From positions 1 to 46,427 of IMG/VR virus record IMGVR_UViG_3300022921_001532: a DNA stretch of 46,427 nt; one strand, given 5' to 3'. Below, in pieces: positions 41,324 through 46,427 of this stretch; within the stretch, counting starts at the first letter, position 1, and every line of letters begins with the position of its first letter. A model generated the notes under the pieces. The model had not been told where the DNA came from, ran no database searches, and saw only the letters and a list, made by a program, of their open reading frames with translations. The position numbers and the translations under genes were made by a program. This DNA comes from a virus.

Positions 41324-42519
41324 TTACTTAATGCCTTTTTTCTCATTGATGAAAGATTCCCTAATCTTATATCAGGTCTGTCAAATATTGGATCTCTTAA
41401 AAATTCTAAAAACTGTTGATGTTCTGGATGATCCTCTTTCCAAATACATTTATGATTATATACTTCTGGACTCCAAGTTCCCCAATCACTCACCATGCTA
41501 AAACAAATTTCATTATGGTTAGGAAAACTGCTGTCAATAAGTTCTATGTATTGTTTCATTTCATGATAGTTATCTTGTTGAACAACAAAGTCGTAAAAAA
41601 TTCTAAAATTAGGAAACTCAACATGCTTGCTATCTAAAAACTTACAATTGTTTTGCAATAAATCCCAGTCACCATTAAGCCTTGTTTTATTTTCATAAGT
41701 TTCTTTTGTAGCTGCATCAAAACTTATTCTACAATCTCCAAGATTTTTATGAATTTTGTGTATACGTTCCCATAGTTTAGGTGTATACATTACTCCATTA
41801 GTTTGCATATTAATGGTAAGATTGGGGAAATCACTACCATTAATATTATATAGCATGTCTCTATATATTTTACTTGCCCATGGATCTCCACTACCAGTAA
41901 CAAAAATACCAAAATTTCTATCTGTTGGTGTAGTCAAAAATGCTTCAACTAACTTATCATTGATTTGTTTACGTTTATCATATAATGGACCTTCAGTATA
42001 AAGTAGTTTTGTAGTTCTGCAACTAGGACACTTTAGGTTACAACTTTCATCATTACTAAAATTTATATAAGTAGGTAATTGTTCTGATATTAGACTTTTA
42101 GATATTAGAGCTTGCTTTTCATGTGGCAAGACATATTCTTTACCTTGTAAAATATCAGAAACATTATTAAGATGATCGCCTTGAATCATAGGACAAAAAG
42201 CAGTCTGACAGTAATCCCATTTTCCAGTAAAAACCTGTTTACGTAGCTCTTGTGCTTTTTCGCCATTCCATATTTCTTCTATAGAATTTTCTAAAATATT
42301 TCCAATTGGATAAGGAAGCCAACTTGGACAACACATCCAACACCGGCCGTGCATATCTACTTCCAACCAGGTATACAATTTGTTACAATATTTTCCATTT
42401 AAATCAGGCTGTTTAAAATCTAAACCTTTGGTATCTTTAATCCATACATTACCAAATAATGGATGTCGCATATGCCCAACCGCATTAGCAGCCCAGGGTT
42501 GGTGTAGTACTTTTGACAT
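41320..42519 (-). CDS. Radical SAM protein with N-terminal Cys segment, GSGDP variant
   Basis: 399 aa. N-terminal Cys set C45 (GKYCNKLYTWLEV), C60, C63-C64 (RCWMCCPSW), C104 and C109 (CQTAFC, spacing x4 instead of x2). PIGNILENSIEEIWNG is the SPASM-like turn. Core C160-x3-C164-x2-C167 (DESCNLKCPSCRTTKL). In place of GGEP it has GSGDP at 209-213, the form found in other SPASM-linked enzymes. ISFDAATKETYENK strand and no FPEL tail. It is therefore the most distant of the N-terminal-cluster group here, nearer to general SPASM radical SAM proteins. Confidence 0.78.
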   Translation of the reverse strand: MSKVLHQPWAANAVGHMRHPLFGNVWIKDTKGLDFKQPDLNGKYCNKLYTWLEVDMHGRCWMCCPSWLPYPIGNILENSIEEIWNGEKAQELRKQVFTGKWDYCQTAFCPMIQGDHLNNVSDILQGKEYVLPHEKQALISKSLISEQLPTYINFSNDESCNLKCPSCRTTKLLYTEGPLYDKRKQINDKLVEAFLTTPTDRNFGIFVTGSGDPWASKIYRDMLYNINGSDFPNLTINMQTNGVMYTPKLWERIHKIHKNLGDCRISFDAATKETYENKTRLNGDWDLLQNNCKFLDSKHVEFPNFRIFYDFVVQQDNYHEMKQYIELIDSSFPNHNEICFSMVSDWGTWSPEVYNHKCIWKEDHPEHQQFLEFLRDPIFDRPDIRLGNLSSMRKKALSK

Positions 42520-42522
42520 TGT

Positions 42523-43509
42523 TTACTCCAAACTGTCGTCTACTTGATCTTCACGCACTTGCGCTCCTAACCTACTAGGATTAACATAAACTTCTTTAAA
42601 AAATCTGCTGGCTTTTTCATCCATATCTGCAATTTCTAAATCTAATTCGTCCTGTAAAATGCGACCCAAACGTAACGTTTCTTCTTTAAGTTTCTGACTA
42701 TTATACTTATATCCAGTGGCAGGGCAGATCATATCACCATCGTCATCTGCAAATTGCGGCATAACAGTTTCCTGAAAAAACTTGGTGTGCCATTCAAAAT
42801 CACGTACATCACGCCAATCCCATCCATCACGATCGATATTAGTCATATAACAACCAAGACGTGATCCATAAATCGCCCAAAGTCCATTAGGAGTGTCTTC
42901 TCCAACACTCATCCACACTAGCATACGTTGATAATTTCTCTTGTGTATCTTTTTAAGTGCATATTTGTCTACAACGTCTCCGTTTTCCAAACTCATTTTA
43001 CAGCCTTCACGAAATCCTGCTCTATATGCTTGGTATGCACTGCCGTTATTGTGTACATCACAATAGATATTGTTCATTTGTACATAATGAATATTCCAAC
43101 AAAAATCAACCTGTGCCGCTTTGTCTCCTTCAGGTGCCGCTTCATGTGTACGCATTCCATTTACAACATGTACTGGCCAGCACTTAATACCACCATTACC
43201 ATAAACAAGTCCGTTTACCATATTTTTGCCCGCCCAACTAATAACATGGTTAGCGCCAACTTTGTCCATATCTAGTTCTATATTAAAAAAATCATCATGC
43301 ACAATATTGTCTGCATCAATAGTAATAAAACGTTCAGTGTCACTGAGGGCGGCGGCGGCCTTGTGTGCAGCATCACTACCCCATACTCCATGACTGCGTT
43401 TAGCCCATGGGCATTTATCTAATAAGTCTGCATAATTTTTATCTGCATTAGGTTCGTCATAACTAATAAAAATAACGTCAAATTCTGTAATTGGTACTAA
43501 GTTAGCCAT
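42523..43509 (-). CDS. Glycosyltransferase-like protein (GT-A, SYDEP type)
   Basis: 328 aa. VIFISYDEPNADKNYADLL (12-30), KRSHGVWGSDAAHKAAA and the D65-A-D67 site in FITIDADNIVHDDFF match the paralogue at 23377-24081. GLVYGNGGIKCWP and GFREGCKMSLE are also shared. The C-terminal ~90 residues (DDDGDMICPATGYKY to VREDQVDDSLE) are extra and acidic. AAGGATT lies before ATG 43509 with a 5-base gap upstream. Donor and acceptor unknown. Confidence 0.65.
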   Translation of the reverse strand: MANLVPITEFDVIFISYDEPNADKNYADLLDKCPWAKRSHGVWGSDAAHKAAAALSDTERFITIDADNIVHDDFFNIELDMDKVGANHVISWAGKNMVNGLVYGNGGIKCWPVHVVNGMRTHEAAPEGDKAAQVDFCWNIHYVQMNNIYCDVHNNGSAYQAYRAGFREGCKMSLENGDVVDKYALKKIHKRNYQRMLVWMSVGEDTPNGLWAIYGSRLGCYMTNIDRDGWDWRDVRDFEWHTKFFQETVMPQFADDDGDMICPATGYKYNSQKLKEETLRLGRILQDELDLEIADMDEKASRFFKEVYVNPSRLGAQVREDQVDDSLE

Positions 43510-43514
43510 ATGTA

Positions 43515-44495
43515 TTAATCCTTTATAGACAATATCAGTCTATGCTTGTTGTGTATTAAGTTGTAGTCGAAAATGTTATTTGCCTCTACTGGTAACTTGA
43601 TCGTATTATGCTTTTTGAGTTCTTCTACATCAACATATATCGTACCATAGTATTCATCTATCGAGTTTTTTCCAACTACGTGTAATTTTAAGATTTGTTC
43701 TAACAAACCTATTTCTTCTAATTCATGAGTGCTGACATTTTTTTCTACAAAAACACCATCTGCATTACTGTATATAGTAATATGGGGGAATGGAAAATTT
43801 TTAAATGCCCGGTCAATAATAAAATTGCGATTTTTAACAAGTGTGTTTTGTAAAATATTTAATTTTTCATTTAAAATTTCTACATGATAGTTCTTAAAAC
43901 AACGTCTAGTTAACAAACCAATATCTTTTACATTAGTATATTGTAATGTGTCACTAATGTCAAATAATAAATTTCCTTTGTCTAATAATTCGACAGCATC
44001 CACTTCTAACCTACCAATATAAAAATCAGGATTGTTGTGTTTAACCAAATAAATGGTTAAGTCACTTTCCTTACTAATATGTAATTCTTTTTTAAATGTT
44101 AATTTGGTTAATTTTTGAATACTTGTTGGATTTATTTCTATTAGAAGTTTGTTATTTCCAGTATATATCTTTGCACGTATATCCCAGTCTTTTTTAAATG
44201 TTCTGGATATTTGGTGTAATGTTTTTTCACTACTACGTAAACGCAATTTGTCATCACGTTTAATAATTCCAAGATTTTCATCATCAACAAATGCTACAAT
44301 ATAATCACGTTCATTGATATCGCCTTTTAATATTTTTTTGGCTAAAATATCGGAAGTTTCTAAAAAAACATCAGTATTATCTAATGGCTGTCTGGAGGTA
44401 ACAAAATTAATTTCTCCATTCCACTCATTATAAGAAACAAAGTATTTTTTTTCTTCTACAACTGTAGTTGGTACTAGATCAAATGCTAATTCCAT
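43515..44495 (-). CDS. Protein of unknown function with an internal duplicated beta module
   Basis: 326 aa, not recognised. Two segments resemble each other: residues ~146-180 (LTIYLVKHNNPDFYIGRLEV then DAVELLDKGNLLFDI) and ~269-303 (LKLHVVGKNSIDEYYGTIYV then DVEELKKHNTIKLPV), each a strand, a turn ending in Y(I/Y)G, a strand and V(D/E)...L. The N-terminal part (KKYFVSYNEWNGEINFV) may be a third, weaker copy. Lys/Asn/Ile-rich, one Cys, no membrane segment. It lies between glycosyltransferase-like genes and overlaps the one upstream by 17 bases; a virion or scaffold-like beta protein is possible. Confidence 0.55.
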   Translation of the reverse strand: MELAFDLVPTTVVEEKKYFVSYNEWNGEINFVTSRQPLDNTDVFLETSDILAKKILKGDINERDYIVAFVDDENLGIIKRDDKLRLRSSEKTLHQISRTFKKDWDIRAKIYTGNNKLLIEINPTSIQKLTKLTFKKELHISKESDLTIYLVKHNNPDFYIGRLEVDAVELLDKGNLLFDISDTLQYTNVKDIGLLTRRCFKNYHVEILNEKLNILQNTLVKNRNFIIDRAFKNFPFPHITIYSNADGVFVEKNVSTHELEEIGLLEQILKLHVVGKNSIDEYYGTIYVDVEELKKHNTIKLPVEANNIFDYNLIHNKHRLILSIKD

Positions 44496-45303
44496 AATCT
44501 TCCAATGTGTCCTGATCTATAAATGTCGAGCTATTGTAAAAACACAACCCCGATAAATTGTGATTGTTTATTTTTACCTTGTTGTCTTTAACCCAACAAC
44601 TTAAATATCTTGTCCAGTCTTCTGGCAAATCATGATCGTCTAATTGTACATTCTCCAAACTTAAAAATGTATACTTAAAATACTCATTGGATATATCAGT
44701 ATATCCAAATAGTTTTATTGTAATATTAATCAATAGATTTAAACTAAAATAATCTGGCTTGTTTTCTTTAACTAAGTTAACATATACACTTCTCCAGTTC
44801 TGCAATACTGGATCTAATAGTTTAAAAAATTCACTAGCATATTCTGATTTTTTAAAATAAAAAATGTCTGTAAAATATGTAGTAAAATTATTTTTTTCAT
44901 GACATTTAAAGTAATTTAAAAAATCACTGTGTTCGTTTTTAAAATTTGTAGTTTTATCTGGAAATAACAAATCATAATATGATAAATTATCCCAAATACC
45001 ATCAATATTATTCATCAGTAATGACTGCTTACGTAACCAAATATTTTGTTCGAATGGTGTACAATAATATATTTGCCACATATTAACTTCAAAGTCCTGA
45101 TCTATTATAGCACCATATGGTAACTCAACTACATAATCAAAATTTTGCTCTATATGTTTGGGCAATTTTTCATAATTATCAGTAACTAGACATGTTTCTC
45201 TAGTTTTATCATTTATTTTAATACTACGTGCTAATAGTGATGCTTCAGATAGTGTTTCCATATCTGATGATGAACTTAATGTAATGTATCCTTGATTAGA
45301 CAT
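44479..45303 (-). CDS. Glycosyltransferase-like protein without a clear DxD
   Basis: 274 aa. The N-terminal region (GYITLSSSSDMETLSEASLLARSIK, TCLVTDNYEKLP, YVVELPYG) has the strand order of GT-A transferases of the family-8 kind, and it aligns in outline with the start of 45296-46186 (VCFFAYNNKDIDYVKLALLAALYVK, TCLITEEGDF). The D-x-D present in that neighbour is not found, so activity is doubtful. FYFKKSEYASEFFKLLDPVLQNW matches the VYFDKSDVSEMFFDIW element of the neighbour. Probably a divergent paralogue by tandem duplication. Confidence 0.5.
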   Translation of the reverse strand: MSNQGYITLSSSSDMETLSEASLLARSIKINDKTRETCLVTDNYEKLPKHIEQNFDYVVELPYGAIIDQDFEVNMWQIYYCTPFEQNIWLRKQSLLMNNIDGIWDNLSYYDLLFPDKTTNFKNEHSDFLNYFKCHEKNNFTTYFTDIFYFKKSEYASEFFKLLDPVLQNWRSVYVNLVKENKPDYFSLNLLINITIKLFGYTDISNEYFKYTFLSLENVQLDDHDLPEDWTRYLSCWVKDNKVKINNHNLSGLCFYNSSTFIDQDTLEDYGISI

Positions 45304-46186
45304 CTAAAACCTCCAGCATTTCTTTCCAGTGGCGATCAATACTACGTTTATTCATCATGTGAATGTTATCATAATAGTTGCGAGTAGCAATATCTTTCCA
45401 TGGCTCGTTACGATCGTTTGCTAAAAATATCCAGTCAGTTGGGCTTTTAACTTCCCAAAGTTCATCTTTTTGATCCATATAAACCATTTTTTGATCTCGT
45501 ATTTCATGAATCATATCACCAGTGCCTACCATACCATTCATTAAATGAACAGCGATACTCACACAATAATCTGTTCTAAATAGTGCGCCTGGAAAATTAT
45601 ATAAAAATTTATAAAATTCATAATTATCAGCCACGTGTGCCCAAATGTCAAAAAACATCTCACTCACATCGCTCTTGTCAAAATAAACAACAGTTGACCA
45701 CCACATGGGAATTCCCACTGGATTTAGGTAACGCTCATATAAAAATGGTGGCTCATGTTTTAAATTTCTAGCCTGTTGATACATACCGACACTTACATCA
45801 CTATCAAATAGATAATCTAAACTGTCATTTCTTACAAAGTAATCGATATCCAATAATAATGTTTTATCAAACGGACTGTATTGTGAAATTAAATGCTTGT
45901 TGCTATTTTTAAATTCACTAGTAAATTTAGTCCATGGACTGTCAAAGTGAGTCCGCATATTTTGTTTATGTTTAACTTTTGTAAACACAACTTCATCAAA
46001 TGCCTTGTCAACTAAGTCTTGTCCACGACTGCTAACCAAGTATTTGAAATCACCTTCCTCAGTTATAAGGCAGGTGTTGTTATTTTTCATAAATTTCTTT
46101 ACATATAATGCCGCAAGCAATGCTAATTTAACATAGTCGATATCTTTATTATTATAAGCAAAGAAACAAACGCCGTTGTAACTCAT
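45296..46186 (-). CDS. Glycosyltransferase-like protein (GT-A, DID site)
   Basis: 296 aa. VCFFAYNNKDIDYVKLALLAA at the start, TCLITEEGDFKYLV, then KTLLLDIDYFVRNDSLDYLF with D113-I-D115 as the metal/sugar-nucleotide site. MWWSTVVYFDKSDVSEMFFD and FRTDYCVSIAVHLMNG are later elements typical of phage GT-A proteins that add sugars to an unknown acceptor. No membrane segment. The stop overlaps the next gene by 8 bases; the upstream partial gene ends 3 bases before ATG 46186. Confidence 0.62.
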   Translation of the reverse strand: MSYNGVCFFAYNNKDIDYVKLALLAALYVKKFMKNNNTCLITEEGDFKYLVSSRGQDLVDKAFDEVVFTKVKHKQNMRTHFDSPWTKFTSEFKNSNKHLISQYSPFDKTLLLDIDYFVRNDSLDYLFDSDVSVGMYQQARNLKHEPPFLYERYLNPVGIPMWWSTVVYFDKSDVSEMFFDIWAHVADNYEFYKFLYNFPGALFRTDYCVSIAVHLMNGMVGTGDMIHEIRDQKMVYMDQKDELWEVKSPTDWIFLANDRNEPWKDIATRNYYDNIHMMNKRSIDRHWKEMLEVLDV

Positions 46187-46189
46187 TGA

Positions 46190-46427
46190 TTACCAATCCA
46201 TAATTTTTTTAATACTTCTAGCCTTTGCTAGTTTTTTAGACTCTGCTAAAAATTCATTCATAGAACCATTATATGCTTCTACAAGTGTTGTTAAAAATTC
46301 CTTTGGATCTGAAACTTCAATAGGGTTATTTCTTTCGTCAACAACTACAATTTCAGTATTGTCCAAATTAATTAATGTATTGACAAAACTGATTGTTGAT
46401 TTATCGGCTTTAAAAGTTCCGTTATTA
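46190..46427 (-). CDS. C-terminal end of an unidentified protein (runs off the window)
   Basis: The frame is open from the right edge to TAA at 46190-46192, giving 78 codons. Residues such as STISFVNTLINLDNTEIVVV (beta-rich) are followed by DPKEFLTTLVEAYNGSMNEF and a basic helix ending SIKKIMDW. The fragment is short, and no family could be assigned. It continues the coupled array, so it belongs to the same transcription unit. Confidence 0.6.
   Translation of the reverse strand, partial: NNGTFKADKSTISFVNTLINLDNTEIVVVDERNNPIEVSDPKEFLTTLVEAYNGSMNEFLAESKKLAKARSIKKIMDW

Noticed and set aside
42928-43275. 115-codon open frame on the plus strand
   Set aside because: Antisense to the SYDEP glycosyltransferase gene; Cys/Ile/Tyr-rich composition typical of a reverse frame.
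1-46427. CRISPR arrays, tRNA or rRNA genes, insertion sequences, homing endonucleases
   Set aside because: None seen: no regularly spaced repeats, no transposase- or endonuclease-like proteins, and no non-coding stretch over 90 bases in which an RNA gene could lie.
1-46427. Bacterial chromosome origin (for example a secondary-metabolite cluster)
   Set aside because: No housekeeping, transport or regulatory genes in 46 kb, extreme packing, minimal-length enzymes and T4-like late promoter boxes favour a phage genome; without structural genes in view this is not absolute.

Overview
The window is A+T-rich, almost entirely coding, and reads as an internal piece of a large T4-like marine myovirus (tailed phage) genome. 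The evidence is compact gene packing with start/stop overlaps, a TATAAATA late-promoter octamer of T4 type at 4408, two further AATAAATA boxes in the only two sizeable gaps of the minus strand, gene families common in marine myoviruses (minimal DegT aminotransferase, SYDEP-type glycosyltransferases, N-terminal-twitch radical SAM proteins), and no housekeeping genes, rRNA or tRNA. No capsid, tail or polymerase gene is visible, so the phage assignment is strong but indirect. The host cannot be read from this sequence.

Layout. Positions 1-4767 (+ strand): the 3' end of a ThyA-like thymidylate synthase, a fatty-acid desaturase, an uncharacterised GNAT-like protein and four Fe(II)/2-oxoglutarate (2OG) oxygenase-type genes in a tightly coupled run, then a short 103-codon gene behind its own late promoter. 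A perfect 11-bp hairpin at 4777-4801 separates this from 4769-46427 (- strand), one unbroken co-directional array of about 41 kb. That array holds 16 radical SAM genes with an intact CxxxCxxC site, one degenerate radical SAM relative without it, and one free-standing SPASM domain. Interspersed are two more 2OG oxygenases, three sulfotransferase-like proteins, an APS-kinase-like P-loop protein, a nucleotidylyltransferase, two or three methyltransferases, nucleotide-sugar enzymes (SDR, epimerase, UDP-glucose dehydrogenase-like, DegT aminotransferase, cupin isomerase-like), a thioredoxin-fold protein and at least four glycosyltransferase-like proteins.

Radical SAM types. Eleven are of the N_Twi_rSAM kind: an N-terminal Cys segment (C...CC...CxxC in most) that should hold an auxiliary Fe-S cluster precedes the SAM-radical core. 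Two have the usual order, core first and SPASM last (6175-7329 and 21141-22241). One has this order split over two genes (16627-17379 plus 16266-16634). Two are B12-binding-domain type (10221-11702 and 26027-28105). Most N-twitch members share a YNI-type motif in the second half and a C-terminal tail of the form (L/F)D..RN......FPEL. They are therefore a paralogous family that expanded in place.

How the genes may work together. Sugar-nucleotide, glycosyl-, methyl- and sulfotransfer enzymes next to many C-H-activating radical SAM and 2OG enzymes look like one large biosynthetic or modification island. Candidate products are a heavily tailored surface glycan of the infected cell, a modified virion protein, or a peptide or lipid product; the sequence does not decide between them. 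Late promoters upstream of 21109 and 37256 suggest that at least part of the island is expressed with virion genes.
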